A stretch of DNA of 64,000 nucleotides from assembly GCF_000972845.2 (NCBI RefSeq), contig NC_040017.1, positions 21,214,742 to 21,278,741 on the forward strand. Reading direction: 5' to 3'. Position 1 is the first letter of the stretch, and the number at the start of each line of letters is the position of its first letter. A program made the translations under genes and the position numbers. This document shows positions 38,490-53,104 of this stretch, piece by piece. The notes beneath the pieces were generated by a model. The model did no database searches. It saw only the letters and a program-made list of their open reading frames with translations, and had not been told where the DNA came from. The stretch is from Larimichthys crocea. Taxonomy: Eukaryota > Chordata > Actinopteri > Sciaenidae.

Positions 38490-40912
38490 ACTTGTTTTAT
38501 TCTTTTTTTAACCATGCCACCGAAACACTGACGCATACAGAGTTGTGCCTGAATCCACACTGAGAAAAAACACTTTCACACACTGTGTTACAAAGCTGTA
38601 ATGAAGAGGGATTTTACTGCACACATGGCAAGAAGAACAACCCTGATTGGATACCAGGTCGAGCTTTGATCTGGCCCTGAGGTAGACAGACATTGACATA
38701 ATCTAAACAATGCTAATCACATCCTTCTAGGACACATCAAATAAAAGGACATCTGCATTATCACAACATAGAAAGATCAAAGAAAAACCCTTTTTTCAAA
38801 CAAAAGTGCTCTATTTCTTTTGGTCCAATAAGGAAATCCAGTTATAGTGCATGTTCATGTAGAATAGATACAGTGAATGTGTGTTTTCATGGCACTGAGT
38901 GTTGTTGGCTACTTAAGAAGGCATTAGGTAATGCCCACAGACGCCAGGATTTGCTATACACACTTTTTTCATCCAAAGATCTCAGTCCATTGTCACTTTG
39001 AAGGGAACAATTTGATGCAAGTTCCAAGCAAAAAATGTTTTCGATGTAAAAAGTTACACGCTTGTCTCGGAGTATCAGCCACTATCACAGTATGTTGCTT
39101 CCGTTTGCAATGTTCAGACAAAGTGGATCTACATGGCAGTCTATCTTTTTAATTAAGTAACAATAAACAAACACCCAGAAACAACTACCAATAGCACAGA
39201 CCCATGTACTCAAGCACATCAAGGCTCTACTTATAAAAGAGGCACAAGGGAGGGATCTTAATCAAATCAGAGACTTATAAAACACACACATTTAAGATGT
39301 TTCTCAAATCATACCAAATGTAAACAGATAGCAAATTACTGTAATACAAAAATACAACATGTTTAAATCTATAAGGCCTGCGTTAGGCTCACATAAGGGA
39401 ATAACATACCATGACAGTTTGTACATTACAGCTACACTATAACTGACAATAACCTGCTCATAGTGATTCAATGTCAGAATTTTCTTTTCATGTTTTGTAA
39501 AAAAAAACAACAAAAAAACAACAACTTTTCATGTTTTCTTCGATTTTCTCCTAGAAAATTCTGATTCTGAGATTTTATAAGACATCTATATATAGTTAAT
39601 AATAAAAAACTACACATAAAAGCCATGTCGAGGCTGTTTTTTTTGTTTTTTTTGTCTGTTTTTTTTTTTTTTTGTTACACACTGTTTGACCATTTAAATT
39701 CTGGTGTATTTGTTAGAAAAATTAAAAGTGATAGACGAGTAATTTGCAGTAGGTTCTTTTTTAAAAACAAACAGTGGAAAAAGTGAGGAGAGGTAGAGCT
39801 CGCTCTACTAGAAATCATCCCGAGAGACGCCGACTGTGTGATGAAAACCAGCACATATTTGGTAACAAAGAAACAACATATAAATAGCAAAAAAAAAAAC
39901 CTATTACATCGCAAGAGAAACTCAAATTGTAAGCCAGCTACCTCGAAACAATAACACCCACTGCAAGAAAGACAAGGCAATTAAAGAGATCAAGCTTATG
40001 AGGTCAAAACGTGGCAGCCATTCAAGTAAAACATGCAGAAAATAAACAACTCCAAAATAAAAAATCCAACAGCAAAGAGGGAAAAAAAAAACAACAACAA
40101 AAAAAAACAACTGAGAAGTCACAGGAATTTAGGAGAGAAAACATGTTGCAAAGTTCATCCAATCAAGCCTTCGTGGAATTATTTTCAACATCTACTGCAC
40201 AATCATAGAATACGACTCAGGTTGCCTGATGGTTTAGCGATCAATCAAAAAAAAAAAAAAAAAAAGCTTCTGCTACACATACAGGTCAGCAGTCGCAGCC
40301 ATTGTGGCATCGATTTTTACCACAGTGGATCCATTAGAGATACAGTTATCAAAACTGTTTGTGTGTCTGTGTGTGTTTGTGTGCACTAGGGCTGAAACGA
40401 TAAGTCGTAATAATCAGTTGATCGTTTTAAGTCATTAATCAGGGGAAAGTGATAAATATTACCAGTTTTCTGTGATAATTTGCCTCCTTTTTCTCCGGTT
40501 TGTATCATTTTAAACTGATTCGATTCTCTTTGGACTAAACTAGTTGTTTGAAGTTGTCACCAAAATGTGACATTTTTCAGACTCATCACTTAGTGGTAAA
40601 AAATATTCTAATTGATAATGAAACCAATCATTAGTAGCAGCCCCAGTGTGGTGTGTACACACATTTGTATTCGTGCTTACGTGTCTCTGTTGTCAGGTAA
40701 AAACCTTGTACTCCCAGAACGACAACTTCCCACAAAGCATTTTTTCAGTTCATCCAAAACAAAGAGTCTGAATTTTTCTTTTTTTAAAACCCCCCACAGA
40801 GAAACATGTAACCTTTTCAGCATTAAAAATCTGCGACACTGGAGTTACAAGGTTTTCAATGACTGTGTGTGTGCGTGTGTGTGTCAGACTGTGCGTGGAG
40901 TCCAAGTCCAGC
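38490..40912 (-). other. Probable zbtb16 3'UTR
   Basis: The stretch after the zbtb16 stop (40,915-40,913) has no exon on either strand and contains several poly-A/poly-T tracts and two minus-strand AATAAA signals, the last near 38,504-38,499 (GAATAAAACAAG on that strand). A transcript end there would give a ~2.4-kb 3'UTR. A MITE lies inside it at 40,388-40,645. Where the transcript really ends cannot be decided from sequence alone. Confidence 0.4.
40388..40645. mobile_element. hAT-like MITE with AGGGCTG / CAGCCCC ends
   Basis: Opens TAGGGCTGAAACGATAAGTC and closes CCAATCATTAGTAGCAGCCC, giving imperfect terminal inverted repeats. The interior has CCAAAATGTGACATTTTTCA. Short, non-autonomous, same family as 25,155 and 48,985. 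It lies just downstream of the zbtb16 stop codon. Confidence 0.65.
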
Positions 40913-43900
40913 TCAGACGTAACAGACGTACAGGTAAGTCTTTTCTATCCTCCAGTCCGCCGGCACGTCCTCCGGTTTGTGGCCCTTCATGTGCTTCTGC
41001 ATGGCGGCCAGGCTCGGGCAGAAGTCCTGGCAGATGGTGCACTGGTACGGAGACGCTCCGTTGTGTGTGCGCAGGTGCTTGATCATAGCCGAGTAGTCTC
41101 TGGACCGTTGGTGACACAGCTTACACTCGAATGGCTTCTCACCTGAAAAATTCAACAATACAGCATTAACCTTGTAGACCTGGAGTCAAAGGCCTGCCAG
41201 GTGGAAACAGGATTCACCTCTATTTCAGTCCACTGTACTTGTTTCTACGTGTGAGGTCATGTGTGTGTGTGCTGTAGGATTGGATCTATATCGGATTGGA
41301 TCTATATCGGTTTGCCGTGAGTTTGATATTAGATATTGGGCGGTCAGCCGCATACACGTCAAATATGACCTCAGCAAGGAGTCAGATAACAGTAAAATGT
41401 AACCTGAAATAAAATGTAGACTTTTAACTTTTAATGATTTTAATTCAGCGGTTCGGGTGAAGGGAATCTGTAAGTTTCCTCCTCCGCAGGAAACTTTTAA
41501 AGGCTGCTAACCCATCAACATTTAGTGGTTAAAGTATTTAGTCAATGCCCTTTTTCATGAACGTAATTGTTTTAAAATGATATGTTTTTGTAGGAAAGGC
41601 AACAGTCCAATGAAAAGACCAAAGCCAGAAAGCATTAGTGTGACTCTCAATACTCTAATAATAGTTTCCTGTCTGTGTCTCAGCCTCAAGCCAATTTTTT
41701 TTCTTAAAAAACAAGTCATAAAGAGTTGAAATTTAAAAGAAATAAAAAAAGTAGATTCGCGTGGGACTCACCTGTATGTACGCGGTAGTGTGTTTCTAGC
41801 TGGTGTTTGAGGCTGAACCTCTTCCCGCAGCCGTTGCACTCATAAGGCTTCTCTCCTGTGTGGATGCGTTTATGGCCCCTCAGCGTGCCGTCGTCTCTGA
41901 AACAGCTCCCGCAGAATTCGCACTCAAACGGGTGATCGCCTGAAAACACGAGTCGTGTCACAACAGCAAGCAGAAGCGGCAACAGCAGACACCAACACCA
42001 AACACAGCCCATTATCGTGAGATCGCATTAAAGGCTAACTTTACCCTTGGCCTGGCGTGGCGCATATGTAGCTGCATAGGTCAAATAGTCACAGAGCCCT
42101 TTCTGCACATGCATATCAAGCAGGGAAATAATGTGCTTTCAGACGTCGCTAATGTCATGACATGAGGACACTCCTTTTGGCTGTCTGCTAATAGCTAATA
42201 AAAGTCATCCAGGCATGTGCTGCTCTGTTCTCTATACTGTAGTTAATCTATTTCTCTCCTAGGCTGAGGATTTGAGTCATCTCCAATGACCTATGTGCCT
42301 CATTATCTCAGTGTCCACAGCAACAGCCAAGTCAGAGGATACATTGCTCTCCTCATTACAGGCCGATTCTCCCCAATCCCCCACCCCACTGTGGAGCAGA
42401 TGACATTTACAAAATGTTACTTCCAAGCAGAATGGCATACAAACAAGATACGCTGCCATGGCCAAAACTCCCTTCACTTCTGTCTCTTCACATCAATTAT
42501 GTATTTCTCCTGTCTAGACATCAAGTCGTCGTGACAGCTGGGAGTGTTATTTAAGGTAAAAGAAGAAAGGGGGACATCTTTTCAGTAAATATCTCTCCGT
42601 CTCCTGCGGCACTAAGACTCACCCTCGGTAGAACACACAGACAAGTCATTTCCATTTGCTTTTCCTTCAATATTTATTTGGGTTTCCTCTATCATTTTGG
42701 GTGAACCACACTAGAACTGACAGCCATGAATTGCAGAAGCCCAAAGGCTGTCTAAGAACCCAAAATATAAACAGGATGAAATTGCCCAAAATATGCACCG
42801 GCCATAACGGTACAGTGCTGTCATCAGAGAGGTGAGTCATCTCATAGAGAGAGGGGGGAAAAAGGAGGACGGGAGAGGATTGCATGCAAATTGACTAAAA
42901 CCTTAAAGCCAGTAACCTCAGGAAACTAACCCGTGTACAAAAATAAAAGAAGCCGCCGCTGTGTCTTTAACACGTTTACGGCAACGCCACAGATAATGAT
43001 GGAGCGAGCGATCCGTCTCTTACCCGTGTGCGAGCGCAAGTGTCTTTTGAGGGTGGTGTGGCTGGGGAAGGGGCGCTCACAGTGGCTACAGATGTAGCTG
43101 TGCATGCCTGCATGGACCTCCATGTGCTGCTGCAGGGCCTTCTGGGTCTGGAAGCGCTTTGCACACAGCAGACAGAACAACGCCATGTCAGTCCCTGGAG
43201 AACGCACAAGACACAGACACAGTTATTTCAGTACCATACACAGACAGGGCCTTAAGTGGGGAAACTGGGTCACTTCAACTTTGTGTGAGTCCTCTGAGGG
43301 AAAAGCTTCTTTCAAAGAGCAAGTGCCTCTACCTAAACTAACTCCCCTAAAAGCCCAGAGGCACTTTCAACTGTGAGTCTTTATACGTTCTATTTTAAAC
43401 CATGAAAGTCATTGTTTTCTTTAAGAATTTCCCACACAATGCACAGCATGCCAATCACACAATCAATGGCTCCTTCCTGGTGTGTTAGATGTGTAATTAT
43501 TCTCTTCATTCCCCATCAGGAGTCAGCTCCAGCCTGTGAAGTCCTCTGTCTCTGTGCTCAAAGAGCGGCTGATAGTAGCTCCACCCTAAATGATGCCTAC
43601 ACTATGCGCTCTGTGCAGAATGTTAAGTAGTGATATCAAGCCATTAAAGGCAGGACTGCAGGAAAAAACACAATCCAGTTTAATCCTGTGTGTGACCTGG
43701 CATCTCTTTGGGGCTGCTTTCCTGTTGCACAGAGTGTGGAGAGGAATACAGATAGGGAGACGCTGGCAGGGTAGCTGAAGTCAAAATGGCTATGTGAAGA
43801 AGATCCATTGGCTGTCATACACTCAACACTTGATCTACAGGCGGCGTACGCCAGCACTCGAATCCATTCTGGCATTCGTTAACGATGCAAATTCATATGT

Positions 43901-46900
43901 GTGGTAAGGCGGAGGGGACCGGTTAATCGTCTGCATTGGACGTAACGTGCATGTCCTGAAGAGCGAGGCTTTAATGTGAGATTATGAGGTCCTTATTTCT
44001 CTGTCTGCTCAGGTTGCAGATCATTTACAATGCTAGCAGGTCCCATTGCTCCTGACTCAGATTCAATCAGACATCTCCAGCGGAGGATCATTAGTAAACA
44101 GAGGACTGTGCCAGCACTTCATTGGAATTCAAGTGGGGTTGCTGTGTCGCATTTAAAATGCAGTCTGATGAGGTCCACTAAATCAAATCATTTGTTACTG
44201 TTATTGAAGTGCCTTGAGGCAACTGGCAATTAAATTGGAATTAACGCAGGGAAAGGGATACAGCACACTCATACTAAGAGGGAAGAGTGTCAGACACTTG
44301 CTTTAGGTTCTATCAAGTTAACAGACAAGCTTGTTCAAAGTGGGAAGAAAATGAAACAAATCAAGCAAATTCACATTTTCTGGGATAAATCATGAACATT
44401 CACTGTGTATTGTTTACTAATCCACGTATCACAATTTGCCCAAACAAAGCAAAGGCTTCACACTTTCACGGTTAAGTAGAATTTGTCATAGAAGCACAAA
44501 GCCTCTCTTGAAATTATGGTGTTTCTGTTTTCAACCTAGTTTTTGAAAATCCCCCCCCCCCCCCCTTCCCCAAAATGGCACTAATAGAACTGATGATTCG
44601 TAATCATTAACAGAAAGAAGAAGACAGGATGAAAGGCATTCCCTAATCTTAACAATCCTACAGGGAGGCGATCCAGTGGAATGAACTGCACCTGTTCAGA
44701 GGCTTTAGCCTGTGGACTTTTGCACAAAGGGCACAATGAGGTTCAGGCCCTCATTGACCAAGCCCATTAGTCATAGGCTCCTCACGCTCCTACTCCTACA
44801 ATCCCTGTCTTTATGCTGTCGCCTAATGACCAAGGCCCTTTCTCACCCACGGATCACAATATTTTAGTTGGAGACGAAAGACCCTCCATTCTCGACGCCT
44901 CTGCACCCTCCCCACTCCCCTTTTTTATCCGCTGACCATACAGGAAATCCTTTCACTGTCTAACCAGCTTCACTTTGTGCCTGAGTCATACCTACTAACT
45001 AAAGCCAGCTCGCTGTGTTATTGTGCATCAGTAGGGTCCGGATAATGATCTATCTAAAAATGGCTAAAGACATTTCAGAGGCGCAAAATACAGTCTCTGG
45101 ATGACCTGTGGTGTGGCGCCTTGATCTACTTTAACCAGTTTCTCTTGGTAATATCCGCTGCAGCCAGCAGGGGGAGTGCTTTCTGTACCAATGTGTCCAG
45201 GTTAGTTAAGCTGCAGGCAGAGCCCGAGCAGAGCCCTCAGCCAACTGGAGAACATATTATCCACCTTGTAGATACTCCACAGCTACTATAATCAATCCTT
45301 TATCCACTCTATCTTTATTAACAATCATGTATTTTAAGTGCTTGTTTCAGTGCGGCCTGCGTGCTTTGTTCTCTCTGCTCTGAAGGTTTCAACATCCCGG
45401 GTTTCTTTGCGGAGCTAAAGCGTTACTCCCTGACACACTTGCAGACTCTTACAGATGTTATATCCTGATCCCATCTGTCACCAACAATGCTGAAACTTGA
45501 GTAAAGACATATGACAAATATTCTGTCACAAGAATCTCAGTCTTGATCTCAGGTTGACACACAGTGACAACAGCTCAGCAGTCAGTCGTTTTCGTTTTCT
45601 TTTTTTTAATCCCGAGCAGGCGACGCCGAAAATAAAAATAACAAATAATATCTTGAAGTGTAAACAAAAACCTTCGGAAGCAGCCGAGTGTTTGTATGCG
45701 TTAGTGGTGGTATTTCGCCTCGCTGCGCTCTGTTAACTTTTCAAACAAAAAGGATTTGCTGTTGTAGAGTTTTCCAGTAAGCTTTGGTAATAAGTGCAGA
45801 GGAGCTTCTTTATGAGAGAATAAGCCCTAAAGTTGGCTGTCATTGCCCCCTGCTTTCTCACCCTTAACCAGACAATGGGCTTGGGATTTGGGTTTTAAGG
45901 CACAGGATGACCCCTGACCCTTGGTCCTCAATGGGGTAAATACCATGTAATCAATGGTATTCCTCAAAGGCCGGAGAGTTGACTGAGCATTGTGTTTAGT
46001 GGGTGGGAGCCTTAACAGTGGGAATAATGATTTACTTAAAGCAATGCTGCTGTGAGGCCGAAAATATAAACATTAACTGTGTGAATTTTAATACTTGAGC
46101 TGCTTGTCTAATGCACAATCAGGTTGGTGATTCAGGACGGTTTTGAGGTTGTCATGCTTATTTCAGCATATCTCCACTAAGACCATGTGTACGCTCATGT
46201 GATTTAACATGGTCTGCCTTCATACATCTGCCACTTATTCAGTCCAAGCGAGGTGGGAGCCAGCCACGCTCTCACGCTGCCTAAGAAACAAAACCACGTG
46301 TCTAGGCAACCAGATAGGATCATGGTCCTTGTTGGGGTGAAGTGTTCGAGCTAATCCCTTCATTCACAAATAAGCGCAGCCTGTTTCTTTTCAAGCGTGA
46401 AACAAAAGTTTTCCCACCCTGAGAATCTGGGAGTAAACCCACTGCAAATTGAACAAGAGATTGTATTCAGTGACGACCGCAAATCTGTATAATTTCTTCT
46501 GTGTTAATCTTAACTTCAGTGTCTGGAGCGCACCAATTAAACTGATTGATTTGTGAATAATTTGTCCTATTTATGGAAACAAAATATATCATTTAACTGT
46601 AATTTAGCAATTTGTTGGCATTATTTGAATTAATGTTTGTATGATTTTGCTAAATAAAGCTAAATAAATGCCCTGCAGCTCTCCAAGGGAGCAGGATTTT
46701 GACACAGTTTGTAACATTACATCATGGATGATCATGTCCACCAGCTAGACTATGCAGAATTAGGTCACAATAAAGGTCCTAAGGCCCTGCTAAGCATATA
46801 TATACAGTCAGCGCGCTCTCTGCCCGTCGGCTCACTGATATGACTCGGTTAAACATATACAGACCTCACATGACCCTGTGCGTTCATGTTACTGTATGTG

Positions 46901-49900
46901 TCCACGCAGACGGCTCCCCGGAGAAGGGAAGCTACAGAAGCACACAAACAAATGCTACAGTACCTTAAACAACCCCGGGCGCTCGTCAGTAGACTGCTAA
47001 TCTACCCGAGTGAAGAACAACCGACTTAATAATTAATGCAACAAGAGATACGTTGCTCGTGTTTAACCACCATTCCATGGATCGGTTCATTGAGGTCATG
47101 CACGGTTTCATTCGCTTCGATTCTTAGAATCTTTTGCAATATTTTCTCTGCCTACTATATTTTCGCATTACTCGAAATGACAGGGCTTCGTGTATCATGA
47201 CAGTAAGTGCAAATAAATACCGGGGGCACAAATGGCCAAACAGAGCACAGGTCAATTCAGTTTAAGCCTTGTATGAATTACAACTGGGTATTAACAGGAG
47301 GGTGCAGTATGATGACGGGCACGCAATTAGGCGAGCTAAAAGGTCTGCATTAAGAGGGCTGCATTATAAAGCCGAGCCGTATCTGAATGGACTACAGGAC
47401 TGTTTTAATTAGGGCTCAGACAGAAGGTAATATTATTCACTTGATGAAGCAGCCAGTAATGTGTGGAAACAGCAGCAGTGCAGCTGCTGTGAGTACACAA
47501 AGGCAGCACTCTTATGGCCTTTGCCTCGGAGGCAAGGTGGCAAAATGGTCGGCCAGCATGGTTTGAAGCGTATACAGTCGATTTCTGTGCGTGCTGTAGA
47601 TAAGCAACAGTCTTGGGTTTTCCAAAAATTGAAAGCTTGGTGTGCCCCAGAGCCTTGACTTGCCCTGATGAAACAAACCCCTTTGTTGTGAGAGCAATTC
47701 GGAGACAGATCCATTCTTTTATTTTGGGCACTGACAAGTAGGTCAGAGGAGACTATGACAGTGCTGTGGTGAGGAGTAAACAGCAGCACATGATGTTGTT
47801 TTCCTCTCAGTCCTGGCATCCAACACTAGCAGCAATCCTCTTGCCCTCAGGAAGTCCTCACATACCCCCTACCCCCTTCCCTTCCCACAGTCCACTCCGC
47901 CCCCAGCTTCCCTCCCCCGTCTCCCCTCTTTGATCTCCAACTTTAGCAACCCACGGCCATTCACCTCTGACATATCAAAATGGTTAAAGAGACCTTCACT
48001 GTAGTCAGCATTGCCAAACTGCTTCAGAGTAAAGTCCCCCCAAAAGTAGTATTATTTCCCCTCCAGAGGAGGTGGACAGCATTGTTGCAGCTGCCGAGGT
48101 CTGACAAGTGTTAATCTGCTAAGAGGAAACTCATTTGGCCCACTGGTTATGCCACATGGCAAATTAAGGCCGGGGCTGTGCGGTCGGGCGCTGAAGCACT
48201 GTGTTTTTTAGGAGAAATAAAGAAACAAAACAAATCCAGGTTGTAAATCTTTGGAGCAATGTCATAGTTTCCCCACATAACCTCACAGCAGATTAAATTA
48301 CCTGTAGCTCATGTCAGTGTCAGCTGTGAGAGCTACAATAAGTGTCAGTAAAAAGGGTCATGCGTCACAGCAGGCAGAGCTGAGATCACGACAAAATGAG
48401 AGAGTAATGCCCTTCTGTACCCTGCTCTGGATACACTGCCAAGCTGAAACCGAGCTCTGGATGTTTACAACTCGGGGAGATGAGGGTAGAAACTTCTGGG
48501 CATCGTTAACACCCCTCCATGTCCACATCCATTAAGTATTCATACTGTGTGTGCCACCTGGAGTTACAGTTACATGCCAATGCTCCTGAGAGGGTTATCA
48601 CCTTTCTCTGACAGTAACAGAAAAGGTGTGGATTCAGACACTGTCGGGCATATGTACTGACTGACAATAATACAGCTTCTTCTTTTTTTTTCACAGTCGG
48701 AGAGGTTTGAGTCAAAACACCTGTTTTTAAATCTTTCTCACTTCAAGCTAATGGGCTAATATTCAAGAGTTTAGTGGCACTTCACTAAGAGGCATCCTTT
48801 TAAAAAGGCTTTAGAGGTTGTCAATAAACCCGTCATCGAACCTTTAAAGAGCAGTATTAAGTTACGATACAGAACTCCACTGATCATCTTGGTTTTTATC
48901 TGACGTTGGTATTACAAAGTGAAACTAGGTCATCTGTATTTTTTTTTTGTCCACTTTAAAATCTGCAGCTGCAGCTTAACTCTTGCTTCTCTTTTTATTT
49001 TCTCAGATAATCGATTTAAGTGTTTGGTTTTTGATCAAATCTGAAAAATGTCCTCGCCTTAAAATTGCATGTTTTGTCCAACCAACAGTCCAAAAATCCA
49101 GATATTTAGTTTACAACCATAGAGGCCAGAAGAAAACCAGCAAATATCGACATTTTAAAGCTTGAAAATGACTCAAAGTCGACAGATAATTTTCTGTCAG
49201 TCGATTAATCGACGCATTGTTTCAGCTCCACTTAAAACCAACCAGCCTCCGTCTCTAAATGATATCGTCACAGGTCATAAAGGTTTTATTTCTTTCTTTC
49301 AGAGGCTGTCAAAGTATGCCATGTTGGTTTGTTTATTTATTTATTTTTATAGATTATTACTGATACACTGAAGTACGAAGCTTAGACTTCGCATTTAATG
49401 TCCTTTCATATGTTAATACTACGTTTTATTATATTTTATGTTTCCTCGGTTAAAGTCGTTGTGTTTTTATGCTTCACCAGGCAACATGACAAATGTCCCC
49501 TCGGTAATAAAGTTAAAGTTAATGGAGAGATCATTTAATTATTTATTTACCATCAATCAGGTCATTTACTTCTAAAGCATCGTAATCTAATATATCTCCA
49601 ATAAAGTCATTTTATAGGTAATAAACTTTGCATGTTTTCACTTGTGTCTTGAAAAATACCGTATAAGTAAAGTTTGCTTGCTTGCTACTAATAATACATA
49701 AGTCTGGGAACGTGGGCATTAAAAATTGATTTTAAAAGATGAAAACGACTTCAGCTCCTGAGGCAGGTTGTTCTAAACTATAGGAACCAAGATTTCACAT
49801 AACAACAAGTCTCCGTCCAAGGTCTGTGCACAACTTTTTGAAAAAGAAACGTGGATTTATCCTGATGCCACCTGTTAATGCCAGACATTCACCGGACAGG

Positions 49901-50318
49901 AAGAAGGCTGTAATACAAATATGTTTTTGAATCAGAGGTTATTGGAAAACAAAAGGTGTTCATCTTGTCGTTGAGAGTGTGTGTGTGTCTGTGTTTGTGT
50001 GCGTGTGTGAGCTTAAGTGTAAATAATTCCACGGGCTCTCTCAGGCAGGAGGTGAGGATTATATGTCTGTGAAACTGTAATGCTGGTGCTGTAAAGCTAC
50101 AGCCGTGGCAAAGTGGCATGCAGTGGGTCTGGATGCCAAGAGATATTAGTGGGTGATATGTGAGAGGGCCTCCCACCTCCATGTTGATAAATTATGGAGC
50201 ATCATGACAGGAACAGTTTAACCCAGCCAGCATGACAAGCAAGTTTAGACTCATGATCACAAGTCTTGTAGTCACGGCTTACTCGACAGCTCAATGCATG
50301 CTGCCCAGGTTAAACATA

Positions 50319-50349
<31 letters not shown>

Positions 50350-53067
50350 GTGGGAGTGTTAGCGCATGCACACGTTTGTAAAGTACCTGTGTGTGTTTGC
50401 CTGTGGGCTTCCAGAGCATCCTCCGAGGAGAATGTTGCTCCACACTGATCACACACCAGCGCCTCTGCGGGAGCTGTAGATAAAATCAAATTCATAAGAA
50501 AGGAATCTTGATCAGACAGTAAACAAGTGTATGTGTGTGTGTGTTTTGTAATTGCAGAGTAAGTCAGTTAATTCAGCATTTAAAGAGAACTGTGGCAAAA
50601 GCAACAAGAGAGGAACAAAGGCGCCCCCCCCGTTTCAAAAGTCACCAAAGAGCCTCGCTTGACACACACTTGCGCTTTTCAGGTGTTAACACAAGGAAGC
50701 AAATGCGCGGAGTACAATGGAGCAAAGGAAAGCGCCGTAAAAACACAACTCAGGACAAACAAAAGCACCAGACAGGGTGCAACGGCCCTTCTTCTTGACA
50801 AAAAAGAGCCGAGCTGAAGAGTTTTATTTACCGTGCCCTGTTATCAGTCTCTGAACAGTGAGCAGACTGTCTGCCTGAGAGGCCACAGAAGGACTGGGTG
50901 TTCTCTCTACAGCAGACGCTTCCCGCCTACGGCACATCCCTTTATCAAAAAAACAGTTCAGAGTCAACACCCCAAATCCCATCGCACACACTGTAACTAC
51001 AGTTCCCAGTTCACCTTTGGAATGCCCTTGTCTGTTGTGATGAAGACATGAAAGAGACAAGTATGCATACCGCTTGCAGAAATGTTCAATCCTTGTTCTG
51101 CACTCACCTCACACCTGCACAGACAGACACATAGGACAGATATGCATGCACACACACACACGCATGCACGCACACACACATTCTCTTCCTCTCTCACACA
51201 CACAAACACACACAGCTGTTTGGATGTGGGTTGGCTCTCACAGAGATGTAAATCGGTTGCAGATCCATACTGGCCCAGGGCTCATTCACTGATCTATTTT
51301 CTGCTCAGCTGGCTTTAAATGAAGTTAAAATGACTCATTAAAACACCCACAAGCTTTGGGAACTCTGAGCGCTACAGCCTAAATGTGGTCCTCTTTCAAC
51401 TCTTACGATGCCTCTACACACAGACACTGTGCCACTGTTCCCATTGCCGCACACAAATAACAAAAAGAAAAGCCCCGATCTGTTCATTTCTAAAAACAAC
51501 AATTTTTGAAAACAAACCGTTACTGTTTTGGAACCGCTGCGTTTTTTTTGTCGCGCGGAGCAAAAAATCAAACTTGGTAAAGAGGAGTAGTCTTGTATAG
51601 TGGTAACACTGGAGCAATGTTGTAGATCCTGATGTTGTGTGACGCTGTCCAGTGCGGTGTGTTGTGTTTTTGTGAGATTGTGTGATAAGGGAAGAAGAGA
51701 ACATAGTGCATTGTCTTGTGCAGTCAAAGGCACGGAGTGTGCTCTCATCCATAAACCATCAAACTGTCTCCAGACGCGGCTGCAATCGTCCTCCATCAAA
51801 ACACTTTGTCTGGCATACCAAAATAAGAGCCAGCATCGAGCTGAATACCAAATCAGCCCATTAGAGCAGTGGAGCACTCGCTCCTTAGCAACCAGCGGGA
51901 TCTAAGGCTGCTATACCGAAATACACAGTGACAAAGAAATGAGATCCACATCTCTCTCTCTCTCTTTCTCTCTCTCTCTTTCTCTCTCTCTTTTTTTTTT
52001 TGTAGTATTATGGGTTGACACATTGGGATGGGGAGAGTTTATGCAAAAAATTCAAATTAGGTTAAAGGTGCCCCTGTCGTGGATGTCGCTGCGAATTGAA
52101 AATCAAAAGCGCGTTGTCGAGGTCTTGAGAGTAATGCAAGACAACGCGCGTGCTTAGGGTTACGTGGAGGGTACTGAGGAGGAAAAAGGGACGACTCAGG
52201 TGAAGTTTAAAGGAGCAGATTCTCCCTTTCATCTGTCAGCAGTATGTCATTCCCCTCCCCGAACAATCCTCAGAGAGAAGGCGGAGGGAGGACAGGGACC
52301 TCGCCATGTCTACACACATATTCCAACCGAGGTTCCTGTTTTAGTTTCATTTTTAGTCCCCCTGATTTCCTCCTCCCCCACCCCCCCAATCCCTCTGCTC
52401 CTCTCTCTCTCTATTTTGGATAAAGTAGCTGGGAGAGCAGTCAGGTCTGATTAAGTCTGCATTTGGGTACAGTGTGTTCCTGGACACACATCTGCGAGCG
52501 AGCCATCACACACGCTTCGGAACACTGGCAGAACACCCAGGCCTGCCGGCAGCTGATGATGTCATCACTCAGAAGGGGCAGAGCTGGCGAGCTGCCAGAG
52601 TCTCCGAAAAAACACAGAAACGATTCAAACGGAGAGAGAGAGAGAGAGAGACGAGAGAGAGGGAGAGAGAGAGAGAGGTACACAGACCTAAGCATGGAAA
52701 AGAAAGCATGATCCAAGTATTCGGAGCAGCACTAACTGGTAGGAGGAGGATGGGTGGTGGTGGTGGGGGGGCAGGGTTGTAGTATGAACAGGTGCATTTG
52801 AAAGGCCGCACTATCAAGAGGCTTCATAAGCACTGAATACTCTGAGATGAGAGTGTGAGAGTTACTAAGTACCTGTGTGAGACAGCATGTGCATCCGTAG
52901 CCGCATGCTGTCCTGGAAGTGTTTGCCACAATATTCACAGCCGTGGCCCTTCTCCTCGTTATGCAGCCTCCTGTGTTGGAAAGACAAACACTACTGTGAG
53001 CGCGTCGGCGCAAGAACAGAGCGGGGAAAAAAACACACTTGCGATAATAAAAGTATCTCGTTTGTAC

Positions 53068-53104
<37 letters not shown>

